Part shown: positions 37,478 through 45,661 of the stretch, in pieces | How the letters are laid out: every line of letters begins with the position of its first letter | Numbering within the stretch: the first letter of the stretch is position 1 | Assembly (NCBI GenBank): GCA_963799455.1 | Contig: CAWCXF010000008.1 | Coordinates: forward strand, 1,240,001-1,304,000 | Source: CAWCXF01 sp963799455 | GTDB taxonomy: Bacteria > Pseudomonadota > Alphaproteobacteria > Rhodobacterales > Rhodobacteraceae | Direction: 5' to 3' | Length of the DNA stretch: 64,000 bases | The notes under the pieces: model-generated | The model's input: only the letters and a program-made list of their open reading frames with translations | The model's database searches: none | What the model was told of the DNA's origin: nothing | Translations under genes and position numbers: made by a program

Positions 37478-37577
37478 GGTGCTGTCTCGGAGGTGGTGGA
37501 AATCGGGATGACGCGATCTCCGGCGGGGCGAGGTTACGACGTCACGCGGCGAGATCAATCGCCTGATCGGCGAGCGG
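37478..37577. repeat. 100-bp inverted copy of the right end of the adjacent IS256 element
   Basis: These 100 bases are the near-perfect reverse complement of 38903-39002, the right end of the IS256 element that starts at 37577, including the last 11 codons of its transposase and its terminal repeat. They abut the element exactly at its left end. It looks like the stump of a second copy in the opposite orientation, or a product of abortive transposition. Confidence 0.85.
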
Positions 37578-39002
37578 GTCCTGTCGCGAACGTGGTGGAG
37601 TTTCGGGGTTGGCGTAGTCTCCGGGCATTGACCCAACCCTGGACGGCGGTTGCCACCGCCGTGGAGACCACGCCATGGATGAGACTACGACGACGAGCGC
37701 GAGCGCGCCATCGCTCGGGGACTGGAGCGACCCGATCGAGGATGGGGTCCGCGGCCGGGTCCGCGCCTTCATCGAGGCGATCCTCGAGGAGGAGCTGGAG
37801 GCGGCGCTCGGACGGGCCCGCTACGAGCGGACCGACGAGGGACCGCGGGGGTGGCGCAACGGGCATCGCGAGCGGCAGGTGATCGGCACGTTCGGGCCTG
37901 AGACGGTGCGCGTGCCCAGGGCGCGGCTCATGCGCGAGGAGGGCGGCACGGCGGAGTGGCGCTCGAAGGGGCTGCGTCGCTATCAGCGCCTGACCAAGCG
38001 CGCGGAGGCGCTGATCGCCGGGGCCTACCTGGCCGGGACCAACACCCGGCGGGTGCGCCGCGCCTTGGCTGCCTTGTTCGACGGGGCTGTCGGCAAGGAC
38101 GTGGTCAGCCGAGCCTGGCGCAAGGTGAAGACCGACTGGGAGGCGTGGAACGCCCGCGATCTCGGCGCGCAGGACATCGCCCGGCTGATCCTCGACGGCA
38201 CGGTGGTGCAGGGTGAAGATCGACCGCAAGGCGACCGCCATCTCGCTGCTGGTCGCGGTCGGCGTGCGCCGCGACGGCCAGAAAGTGCTGCTCGCGCTGA
38301 AGAGCATGGGTGGCGAGAGCACGGTCGCCTGGACGGCCTTTCTCGAGGACATGACCCGGCGCGGCCTCAAGGCGCCGGAGCTCCTCATCGTCGACGGCGC
38401 GCCCGGGCTCGAGGCGGCGCTGGCGGCGCTGTGGCCCGACGTCCCGGCCCAGCGGTGCACGGTTCACAAGCACCGCAACCTGCTCGCCCACGCCCCGAAG
38501 CGGCTCCACGACGAGCTGACCGAAGACTACCGCGACATGATCTACGCCGACACGGCGGCCGAGGTGGAGGACCGCCGCAGGGCATTCCTCCGCAAGTGGC
38601 GGCTGAAGTGCCGCCCCGTCGCCGACAGCCTCGAGGGTGAGGGGGGACCGTGGCCCCGGTGGGGCCGCGTAAGCCCCCCGAACGGGGATCGGCTCTTCAC
38701 CTTCACGCGCCTGCCGCTCAGCCAGTGGAAGTCGGCCCGCACGACCAACGCCATCGAGCGGCTGCACGAGGAGTTCAAGCGACGCATCAAGACCCAGACC
38801 GTCCTGCCCCAGGCCGAGACCGCGCCCATGCTGTTCTGGGCGCTGCTGGCCTCGGGGCAGATCGTCATGCGCAAGGTCGACGGCTGGGAGAGCCTCTCCG
38901 CGCCGCTCGCCGATCAGGCGATTGATCTCGCCGCGTGACGTCGTAACCTCGCCCCGCCGGAGATCGCGTCATCCCGATTTCCACCACCTCCGAGACAGCA
39001 CC
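37577..39002 (+). mobile_element. IS256-family insertion sequence (about 1426 bp) inserted in an IS21
   Basis: The left end GGTCCTGTCGCGAACGTGG and the right end (read inward) GGTGCTGTCTCGGAGGTGG are imperfect inverted repeats. The interior encodes one Mutator-type transposase in two frames. The right end cuts the istB gene of an IS21 at codon 171 or so (LDRFDLIVL, then IS sequence). The 8-base target duplication expected for IS256 is not seen (CTCAGCGG before the 37478 repeat, AGGACGAT after 39002), and the missing half of istB is not on the other side, so a deletion followed insertion. Confidence 0.85.
37675..38938 (+). pseudogene. IS256-family (Mutator) transposase, one-base frameshift
   Basis: About 420 residues after repair. 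The first frame covers residues 1-180 (LEEELEAALGRARYERTDEG, WRNGHRERQVIGTFGPETV, and the first catalytic Asp in RLILDGTVVQ). An extra G near 38212 shifts to the second frame, VKIDRKATAISLLVAVGVRR, with the second Asp in ELLIVDGAPGLEAALAALWP and catalytic Glu in TTNAIERLHEEFKRRIKTQT. A 48-base palindromic insert (38635-38682) lies in frame between SLE and GDRLF. The stop lies inside the right terminal repeat. ATG at 37675 fits IS256 starts. Confidence 0.85.
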
Positions 39003-39515
39003 AGGACGATGAGGTCGAAGCGGTCGAGCTTTGCGAGGGCGCCCTCGAGGGCGAGGTCGCGCCGCGCGGCCTGGAGCCTTTGGACGAGGTCTGTGGTGCG
39101 GGTGTAGAGCACGCGGTGGCCGGCCTCGATCAGGGCGTGTCCGATGGCACAGAGCAAATGGGTTTTGCCGGCGCCCGAGTTGCCGATGGCGATGAGGTTG
39201 GCGCCCGCCTCGAGCCAGTCGCCCGCGGCGAGCGCCTCGATCCGCTTCCGGGGCACCTTCGGCAGGGCCTTGAAGTCGAAGGTGGCGAGCGTCTTGCCGC
39301 CCGGCAGATGGGAGGCGTTGAGATGGCGCTGGATGCGGCGGGTCTCGCGTTCGGCCAACTCGCACTCGGCGAGGGCCGCGAGGAAGCGCGCGGCGGGCCA
39401 GCCTTCCTTGTCGGCCTGCGGGGCCGAAGCCCTGCCAGCGCCGGGTGAAGCTGGGCAGGCGCAGCGCTGTGAGCATGCTCGGCAGCGTGTGGACGTCGAT
39501 CTCCCGGGCGGTCAT
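39003..39515 (-). pseudogene. istB: IS21-family helper ATPase IstB, truncated
   Basis: The N-terminal two thirds of IstB: MTAREIDVHTLPSMLTALRL at 39515, a frameshift near 39430, then LAERETRRIQRHL, HLPGGKTLATFDFKALPKVP and the Walker A AIGNSGAGKTHLLCAIGHAL. The protein is cut at LDRFDLIVL by the IS256 element, just before the Walker B Asp pair. The ATG overlaps the istA stop by 4 bases, as in intact IS21 elements. Not functional. Confidence 0.85.
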
Positions 39516-41021
39516 GCGCGCGCCTCAAGCAGCGCGTCGAAGCTCGCGAGCGCGGTGAGCGCGACGGGAACGTCGGCGGGCAGACCGCGGCTGCGCGGCT
39601 CGAGCCGGGCACGGAGGGCGCGGGCGTCAGGTGCTCGCCCTTCAGCGAGGTCCTCGGCGATCAGGTGGGCGAGCTGCGGCCTCGCAGCCCTCGTCGTGGG
39701 CGAGCGCGAGGAGGCCCACCATGCGCCGACAGGCGTCCTTCTGGGGCAGCGCCTCGGACAGGCACGCCCAGGCCTGGGAGTACTCGGTGCGCGGGAACAG
39801 GCTGTCGCGGAAGACCGAGCCGGCGAGCGCCTGAGGCTTGCGCCGAAGGGCATGGATCACGTGGTGGTGGTCGACCACGTGGACGCGCCGTCCGCCGCCT
39901 GCGGCACGTCGGCGTGGATGGGTGACGACGCGGGTCGCCCCGAGCCAAGCCTCGATGCGGTCGTCATACACATGGATGCGCAAGCGGTGGCCGATGAGCC
40001 GCGCCGGCGCACTGTAGAAGACGCTGTGCACGAGGAAGCCGCCGGTTCGCGTGACGCGCGCGACGAGCTCGGCGAAGTCGGTGGTGCGCCGAGGCGGCAG
40101 GGGTCGCAGCGCCGCCATCTCGACATGCACCTTGGCCTCGCGGCGCCGGTTCCGCCGTGCGACGAGCTGATCCACGAAGGTCCGGTACTCGGCGAGCCCG
40201 GCGAAGTCGCGTGAGCCGCGCAGGATCAGGGCCTGGTCGAGGGCGGTCTTGAGATGGCGGTGGTGGGACTCGACCGCGCCGTTCTCATGGGCCTCGCCCG
40301 GGTTGTTGCGGCTGGCGATCAGGCCGTAGTGGGCGCACAGCTCCTCGTAGCGGCGCGTGGCGTCCTCGGCGGCCTCGCGCGTGAGGTTGCGGTAGGCGGC
40401 CGACAAGCTGTCGGTGCGGTGCTCGTGCGGCACGCCGCCGAGGCCCCACAAGGCATTCTGGAGGTTCTCGGCGAGCGCCGTGAAGCTCTCGCCGCCAAGG
40501 ACCACGGCGGCGTGCTCCCAGCCGCTGTAGGCCAGCGCGAAGTGGTAGAGCCGGTGGTCGAAGGGCGCGCCCGCGATGGTGACGCCAAGCGCGCCCGCGT
40601 CGGTGAAGTCCGACAGCGCCAGGCGCCCCGGCTCGGGCGCCTGGCGGAAGATCACGTCGCGCGCAGGGCCATGGAGCGCGCGCCAGTCGCGCACCCGCCG
40701 TTCCAGCGTCCGCCGGATGCGGTCGTCGGGGAAGGCGTCGGGGTCCGTCATCTGGAGGTGGCGCAGGAGCGTGACCGCCTGCACCGAGGGGTCGCGCTCC
40801 AGGATCGGCAGCACCACCGGCTCCCACACCCCGGCGAGGGGATCGGGGACGGTGCGGCCGCGCTCGGCGCGCCGTTGCGAGGGGAGACGGGGGTCGCCCT
40901 CGAGGCGCCGAGCGGTGCGTTCGCTGAAGCCAGCGCGGGCCGCGGCGAGGCGTTGGGGGTGACGGGGACGGTCGTGCATGTACAGTCTCGCTTGCTGGTC
41001 GGTGACGGGTCTGCCCGGCAC
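39512..41021 (-). pseudogene. istA: IS21-family transposase IstA, one frameshift
   Basis: About 500 residues after repair. It begins PGRPVTDQQARLYM (GTG at 41021) with an HTH (AAARAGFSERTARRLE), then the integrase-type core: LALSDFTDAGALGVTI (first Asp), GGVPHEHRTDSLSAAYRNLT (second Asp) and NNPGEAHENGAVESHHRHLK (Glu). The long frame reads to codon ~448 (LALAHDEGCEA); a shift near 39685 moves to the frame ending LTALASFDALLEARA at 39512. Partner istB is destroyed, so this IS21 copy is dead. It differs clearly from the IS21 at 48241. Confidence 0.85.
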
Positions 41022-41198
41022 GTCGGGACCTCCGTTTGGACGACAGAGATCCCGCTCGTACCGACCCGCAGCGGCCAGCACCCCACGCCATCGCCCCTCG
41101 GAGACGATCGCGCCGGCGGCGTCTGCCTCCAGTCGGGCTACGCCCTCCCTGAGGCCGACGCCGCCGGCCAACTTGGCTGTCGGCACCGGTCAGGGTGG

Positions 41199-42035
41199 TT
41201 GTCGCTCAACAACCAGCTGCGGGACCGCGCCGTCACCGAGGCCTTCGAGGCGCTGATCGGCACGCTTCAGGGCTCCGGCCTCGCCTCCGAGATCGAGCCC
41301 CTGGCCCATGGCCTCGCCACGGTCCTGCAGCGCCGGACCACCGCGCTCGACGAGACCGAGGATCGCCTCAAGCTGAACATCGCGGCCCTGATCCGCGCCC
41401 AGGACGGCTCGGAGGTCGCCGAGCAGGAGCTCGAGGGCAGCCAGCGCCTCTTCGAGCGCACCTGGGAGAAGGCCCTCGCGCTCGGGCACATGGCCGAGGC
41501 CGCGGCCGCGGCCGAGTGCTACGAGCGCGAGACCGGGGACGCCTACGTCCCCGTCACCGGCCACCGCACCACGGCGCGCGCGATGGAGACCGGGGCTGTC
41601 TTCGAGGCCAAGCGCCTCCTCGAGCAGGCCGACCGCGAGACCGCCGCGCGCCATGTCGTCGAGGGCACCCGCGTCGCGGTCGCCGGGGCGTCGGACTGGA
41701 CCGACGTCGCGGCCGTCTGGGCCCGGCTCGACCGCGCGCGGGAGAAGCGCCCCGACCTGATCCTCTGCCACAAGGGCGCTCCGGGCGTCGAACGCATCGC
41801 CGCCAACTGGGCCCGCGCGAGGAAGGTCCCGCAGATCCTGCTCCGCCCGAACTGGGCCGCTTTCTCGCGCGCGGCCCCCTTCAAGGTCAACGGCGAGATG
41901 GTCGCGACCCGGCTCGACGGGATGATCCTGTTCAGTGGCGACGGCATCGCGCTCAACCTTGGCCAGAAGGCCGAAGCCAAGGGCATCCACGTCGCCCGGA
42001 TCACCGAGCCCGCGCCGCAGGGCGCGGCTCTCTGA
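41199..42035 (+). CDS. DUF2493-domain protein, N-terminally truncated
   Basis: The last 278 codons of a plasmid-borne protein common in Rhodobacterales and Sphingomonads. A helical part (TALDETEDRLKLNIAALIRA; YERETGDAYVPVTGHRTTAR) is followed by the DUF2493 Rossmann-like domain GTRVAVAGASDWTDVAAVWA, DLILCHKGAPGVERIAANWA and MILFSGDGIALNLGQKAEAK. DUF2493 belongs to the SLOG-like nucleotide-binding group. The normal ~80-residue N-terminus is missing where the IS21 ends, so the TTG at 41199 is only the first possible start. Function unknown. Confidence 0.7.
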   Translation: MSLNNQLRDRAVTEAFEALIGTLQGSGLASEIEPLAHGLATVLQRRTTALDETEDRLKLNIAALIRAQDGSEVAEQELEGSQRLFERTWEKALALGHMAEAAAAAECYERETGDAYVPVTGHRTTARAMETGAVFEAKRLLEQADRETAARHVVEGTRVAVAGASDWTDVAAVWARLDRAREKRPDLILCHKGAPGVERIAANWARARKVPQILLRPNWAAFSRAAPFKVNGEMVATRLDGMILFSGDGIALNLGQKAEAKGIHVARITEPAPQGAAL

Positions 42036-42049
42036 GAGGCACCGACCCG

Positions 42050-42079
42050 AGGAGGCGGCCTCCGCGAGGGTCGCCTCCT
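42050..42079 (+). terminator. Probable transcription terminator after the DUF2493 gene
   Basis: Stem AGGAGGCG (42050-42057) pairs with CGCCTCCT (42072-42079), with an inner GCCTCCGCGAGGG loop that can pair further; it begins 15 bases after the stop codon. The T run is short (CCTT), as is common in very GC-rich genomes. Confidence 0.5.
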
Positions 42080-42196
42080 TCGCCCCCTGTCCCTCAGATG
42101 TGCCGCGCGTCCCAGGACGAGCTGCCGGGAACGGGCTTTCCCGCCCCTCCCCGGGCCCCGGCCCCGCCAGGCAAAGAGGAAGGACGGCTTCCTCCA

Positions 42197-42240
42197 GGGG
42201 CATTATCCCCCAGGACGCAGGGGCATTATCCCCCAGGACG
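42197..42240 (+). repeat. Two direct copies of a 21-bp palindrome-containing unit
   Basis: The unit GGGGCATTATCCCCCAGGACG occurs at 42197-42217 and 42220-42240, spaced by 23 bases (two helical turns), 14 bases ahead of the DUF3768 start. Each contains GGGG-CATTAT-CCCC, a symmetrical sequence with an AT-rich centre unlike its surroundings. Likely a binding site for a regulator of this gene, or a small hairpin in its leader. Confidence 0.6.
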
Positions 42241-42253
42241 AAGGATCCACGCT

Positions 42254-42664
42254 ATGACCCCCCAGACGACCAACCCAGCCCTTCTCGACATCGAGGCCCA
42301 GGTCCAGGCGGAGGCGCGCCGCGCAGCCCGGATCGCCGCGCAGAACGACGCCTTCCGCCATGTGCTGCTGCCCGGCGCTGCGCCTTGCCCGCTCGCGGGC
42401 CGCGTCGCCGTCACCCGCTCGGTCGCCGCGCGCGGTTCCGCCTTCATGGGCACGGCGCTCGTCGCGGTGGCCACCGATGGGGCCTTCACCGAGCAGAACG
42501 ACCCCGACGGCGACCACGGCTTCGGCGCCGTGGACGTCGAGGGCGTGACCGTGTGGTGGAAGCTCGATCTCTACGACGCCGACTACCACCTGGGGAGCGA
42601 GCGCCCCAACGACCCGAAAGTCACCGCCCGCGTCCTCACGATCCTGCTGCCCGAGGACTACTGA
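42254..42664 (+). CDS. DUF3768 domain-containing protein
   Basis: A 136-residue cytoplasmic protein. Family pattern: NDAFRHVLLPGAAP near residue 30, VAVTRSVAARG, the acidic segment EQNDPDGDHGFGAVDVEGV, WWKLDLYDADYHLGSE and a C-terminal RVLTILLPEDY. DUF3768 genes lie on Alphaproteobacterial plasmids, usually close to DUF2493 genes, as here. Function unknown. Preceded by the paired 21-base repeat, which may control it. Confidence 0.85.
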   Translation: MTPQTTNPALLDIEAQVQAEARRAARIAAQNDAFRHVLLPGAAPCPLAGRVAVTRSVAARGSAFMGTALVAVATDGAFTEQNDPDGDHGFGAVDVEGVTVWWKLDLYDADYHLGSERPNDPKVTARVLTILLPEDY

Positions 42665-42809
42665 GGCTGCCGGAGGGCGGCCCCCGCCCCTGCCCTACTG
42701 GCTGGATGGCGCACGCCACGTTCGATCTCGAAGGACGTGGCTAACCCTGGCGTCCGGAGCGCTCCCTGTCCATAATAGATGAAACAGACACGACGAGAGA
42801 GATCGGACT

Positions 42810-43070
42810 ATGGACTCCTTCCCCGCCTCCGACCTCAAGCAGCGCACCGGCGACGTGCTCGCGGCCGCCGCGCGCGGGCCGGTCACCATCACCAAGCACG
42901 CCAAGCCCCGCTTCGTCGTCATGACCATCGAGGCCTACGAGGCGCGCCACGCCCCACCGCCTGACCCGCGCCGAGCCTACCGCCTGGCCGAGCTGCCCGA
43001 CGACCTCGCGGCCCTGCTCGAGGCCGACCTGCTGCGCCAGAACGCCGAGATCCGCAGCGGCGACGCCTGA
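42810..43070 (+). CDS. Phd/YefM-type antitoxin
   Basis: An 86-residue protein beginning MDSFPASDLKQRTGDVLAAA, the classic Phd/YefM N-terminal DNA-binding fold (GPVTITKHAKPRFVVMTIEAYEA). The C-terminal 35 residues are the toxin-neutralising tail. A possible -10 box CATAAT lies at 42771-42776 and AGAGAGA precedes the ATG. The stop overlaps the toxin ATG by one base, the usual coupling of a toxin-antitoxin pair. Probable role: plasmid maintenance. Confidence 0.85.
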   Translation: MDSFPASDLKQRTGDVLAAAARGPVTITKHAKPRFVVMTIEAYEARHAPPPDPRRAYRLAELPDDLAALLEADLLRQNAEIRSGDA

Positions 43071-43489
43071 TGGAGATCGAGCCCGGCGAGGTCCGCCTCT
43101 ACCCGTACCTCTGGGCCCGCGAGCAAGACCGGGGCGAGACCGAGGGGCGCAAGGACCGCCGCTGCGTCCTCGTATCCGTGGTCCGCACCGCAGAGGGCGC
43201 ACGCCTCGTCTTCATGCTGCCGATCACAAGCGTGCCCCCGCGCGGCGACGGGGCCGGCGTGCCGGTCCCGGCGATCGAGGCTCGCCGCGGCGGCCTCGAC
43301 ACGGACCGGCCCCTCTGGGTCATGGTGGACGAGGTGAACGTCGACGATCCCGACCGGTCCTTCTCCCTCGACCCCAAGGGGCGCACGGGGCGCGTCAGCG
43401 AGCTGTTCCGCCTCGCGCTCAACGACGAGGTGATCGAGCGGCTGCGCGCGCGGCGGCTCAGGGCGGTGAACCGCCGCGAGCCCGACTAG
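43070..43489 (+). CDS. PemK/MazF-like toxin candidate
   Basis: A 139-residue protein directly following the antitoxin. The start EIEPGEVRLYPYLWAREQD and the strands RRCVLVSVV, RLVFMLPITSVPP and RPLWVMVDEVNVDD fit an SH3-like PemK/MazF fold, where a ribonuclease toxin binds its target mRNA. Sequence similarity to classical MazF is weak, so the call depends partly on its partner. It may be specific to Rhodobacterales plasmids. Confidence 0.65.
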   Translation: MEIEPGEVRLYPYLWAREQDRGETEGRKDRRCVLVSVVRTAEGARLVFMLPITSVPPRGDGAGVPVPAIEARRGGLDTDRPLWVMVDEVNVDDPDRSFSLDPKGRTGRVSELFRLALNDEVIERLRARRLRAVNRREPD

Positions 43490-43689
43490 CGGCCCGCCGC
43501 CGAGCCTCCCGTCCGCGTCCCCATCGCATGCTTGCCGCCCTTGCCGAGAGCCTGCCGGGTCGCCAGCAGTGCGAGGCCGACCCACGCACCTCTTCCCTCC
43601 CCGCACTCCCTGACGCATCGCCGCGTGTGGGATCGCCCCCGAGGGCATGGAGCGACGCGGAGCGACCCGAAGGCCGCCCCCGCGATCCC

Positions 43690-43870
43690 CGAGGAAGACG
43701 ACGCGGCGGTGTATCCCCTCGTCACGGGGCCGGGGCTGGAAGGCGAGGGGCCGATCGCTTGAGGTCAGGAGCCCGACGCCGATCCTGGTCCCGCCGGTGT
43801 CGCGGCGGGCGTGCCCGGACGGAGCGCCAAGGCGGCAGGCGGTCCTCTTGCCACCGTGAAAGGGCGGCGT
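43690..43870 (-). pseudogene. Inverted, decayed copy of the 73-residue gene at 44103
   Basis: The minus strand reads RRDTGGTRIGVGLLTSSDRP followed by LAFQPRPRDEG; the intact gene has RRDTGETILSIKLDFP and LVAFQPRPRDEE at the same spacing. Similarity continues past the stop into flanking DNA (GGGATCGCGGGGGCGGCCTTCGGG-like at 43660-43690, compared with 44334 onward). The two copies face each other. The region 43490-44102 otherwise holds no recognisable gene. Confidence 0.65.
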
Positions 43871-44102
43871 GCCAGGACGGTGGGGGGGCGGCGGCGGGCG
43901 GATCACGTCGACTCCTCCTCGGCTCCTCAGGGATGACCTGTCGCGGATCGCGGGGCCGGCGTGCCCTCGCCCCGTCCTGCGGCCGACGCTCGGCAAGCAC
44001 GATCGCGGTCTCCACCTTCGGCAGACCCTCCGAGATCGCGCTGGCACTGGCCCCTGCTGCGATCCGCGCCCTCGCGGTCATCGGAACCAAGGAGGAGCCG
44101 AC

Positions 44103-44324
44103 ATGACCCGCTACACCCTCAAAGTCCCCGTCGAGTACAACACCCGCGACGGCGCCCAGAAGACCACCTACCGCCGCGTCGGCGCGGTGTTCGAGAACGC
44201 CCGCCGCGACACCGGCGAGACCATCCTCTCCATCAAGCTCGACTTCCCCGTGGGCGCCGCCGAGCTCGTCGCCTTCCAGCCCCGCCCCCGCGACGAGGAG
44301 GAGCCCGAGGTCGAGTCCGAGTGA
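44103..44324 (+). CDS. Small conserved plasmid protein of unknown function (73 residues)
   Basis: The short basic-to-acidic protein MTRYTLKVPVEYNTRDGAQK and onward, with an alternating beta pattern (TTYRRVGAVFENA, ILSIKLDFP) and an acidic tail EEEPEVESE. The ATG follows AAGGAGCC, a good ribosome-binding sequence. I cannot name a family; similar small proteins are often found near DUF3768-type genes on Rhodobacterales plasmids. A decayed second copy lies 230 bases upstream, inverted, suggesting a duplicated cassette. Confidence 0.65.
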   Translation: MTRYTLKVPVEYNTRDGAQKTTYRRVGAVFENARRDTGETILSIKLDFPVGAAELVAFQPRPRDEEEPEVESE

Positions 44325-44557
44325 TCCCCGCAGGGGATCACGGGGGCGGCCTTCGGGCCGTCCCCATCGCCCCCCCCCGGGGCCGATCGCCCCCGCACGG
44401 GACGGCGGTGCTCCTCTTCCCTCGGGCTCGGCCGCCCGGCGAGGACGGCGGCGTGCGCCGACGGGGCCCGACGCCCGCTCCTTGCGGATTCCGATCGACC
44501 GACAGGGCCGCGATCCCCTGGCGCCGTGGAGCCACGGGGCCCGTCGCCCCGGCGCGA

Positions 44558-45143
44558 TCAGCCGCCCCGCCGGTCGCGGGCGCCGCACTCGGCGGAGCCC
44601 TCGTCCGATCGCGGGACCGACCCCAGCGAGGTGCGTCTCAGCGCCACGAACTCGCTCTCCGGCAACTGGCCGGAGAAGAGGAGCCAGTAGTCCTCCGCGG
44701 TGTCGCCGTCCATGTCGCGGGCCGAGGGGTCGGCCTCGAGCGCGAGCAGCATCTTGGCGAGATCGTCCCGGCCCATCTGCCAGGCGAGCATGAGCGGCGT
44801 GGCCCCGATGCCGGAGCGCCCCTCGATGTCGGCCCCGCCCTTCAGCAGCACGTAGACGACCTCGGCGGTGACCGAGCAGCTGCGCATCGCTGCGGCGAGC
44901 GGCGTGAGGCCGAGCCAGCCCCCCGTGGTTCGGATCGGCGCCCCACAGCGGGATCGCCCCCACCTCGTCGGCCTCGCCGCGGAGGGCGGCCCGCGTCAGG
45001 TCGCTGGAGGAGCCGTCGGCGGGCGCAGGCCCGGCGGCGGCCACCAGGGCGGCAGCGGCTGAGGCGATCCGAACCCTCGTCGGTCCCCTCCCAGGCGACG
45101 GCGCCCCATCCTGCCACGAACGGCGCCCCGGCGACGGCGCCAC
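44558..45143 (-). pseudogene. Exported ankyrin-repeat protein, frameshifted
   Basis: The N-terminal frame has a signal-like stretch (ASAAAALVAAAGPAPADG) and the start of a repeat (DLTRAALRGEADEVGA, WGADPN). Near 44925 the frame changes and the repeats continue: TAEVVYVLLKGGADIEGRSG, IGATPLMLAWQMGRDDLAKM and ALEADPSARDMDGDTAEDYW. Stop at 44558. One base must be added or removed to join them. Ankyrin repeats mediate protein contacts; no partner is suggested by the neighbours. The start codon is uncertain (GTG at 45143 taken). Confidence 0.6.
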
Positions 45144-45661
45144 GATCCCGGGACGCGGCGCTCCGCGGTCAGCCGAACGGCGTCGATCTCGAGCCCGTCC
45201 GAGGCCGGCCGGTGATCACGGCCGAGCATAGGGCGTTGGCGGCGCGTCCCCCTGACGGGGGACCGGGCTCTCGTCGCCTGCGGCTCCCGAAGCCCCCTTC
45301 GGGGTCTTCGGCTTGCGGGTTTCGATCCCTCGCGCAAGGGAAGCGAGAAGGAGGGCGCCGCCCTCCCCACGCAACTCCGAGCGCCGCCCCTTCGGGGCGT
45401 CGTGCGCGGGGGGCATCCCCATCTTCCTCCGCCCTGCGGGCTACGTGCAGATGGGGATGCCCCTCCCCCCCGCGCAGGGTTGCATGGGCCCCCTCCCGCG
45501 CTCGGCGCGGGAAGGCGCCGGCCCGCCCTGTCCCGTCAGCCTCGCCGAGGCCGTGAATCTCATGACCAGCCAGTGACTTAACTGCCGACAGAAGGACGAT
45601 TTCCCTATTCGGCGAGTCCCGACCGTGGTAGTTTTTCCTAGCTCTCACAACGGCTTGACGG
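45144..45661. other. Gene-free region with a cluster of strong hairpins
   Basis: About 520 bases with no recognisable protein. The best structure is at 45404-45475: GGGGCATCCCCATCT (45410-45424) pairs perfectly with AGATGGGGATGCCCC (45449-45463), an outer stem GCGCGGG/CCCGCGC closes it, and the loop holds GCCCTGCGGGC. Further hairpins are near 45290-45310 (GAAGCCCCC/ GGGGTCTTC) and 45386-45398 (GCCCCTTCGGGGC). Around 45590-45660 the DNA is less GC-rich and may contain the promoter of the next gene. It could be a structured RNA, an origin or transfer region, or a mobile palindrome. Confidence 0.5.

Noticed and set aside
38205..38220. Programmed ribosomal frameshift in the IS256 transposase
   Set aside because: No classical slippery heptamer or downstream pseudoknot seen, and IS256 elements normally encode one uninterrupted protein.
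40254..41186. Plus-strand frame leading into the DUF2493 gene as a possible longer N-terminus
   Set aside because: This part is antisense to the IS21 transposase and has no DUF2493 character; the gene is taken as truncated instead.
42197..42240. Two 21-bp repeats considered as a CRISPR remnant
   Set aside because: Only two copies with a 2-base gap and no cas genes; an operator-like site fits better.
45404..45475. Long hairpin considered as a rho-independent terminator
   Set aside because: No T run follows on either side and the convergent genes that would need it are not adjacent.
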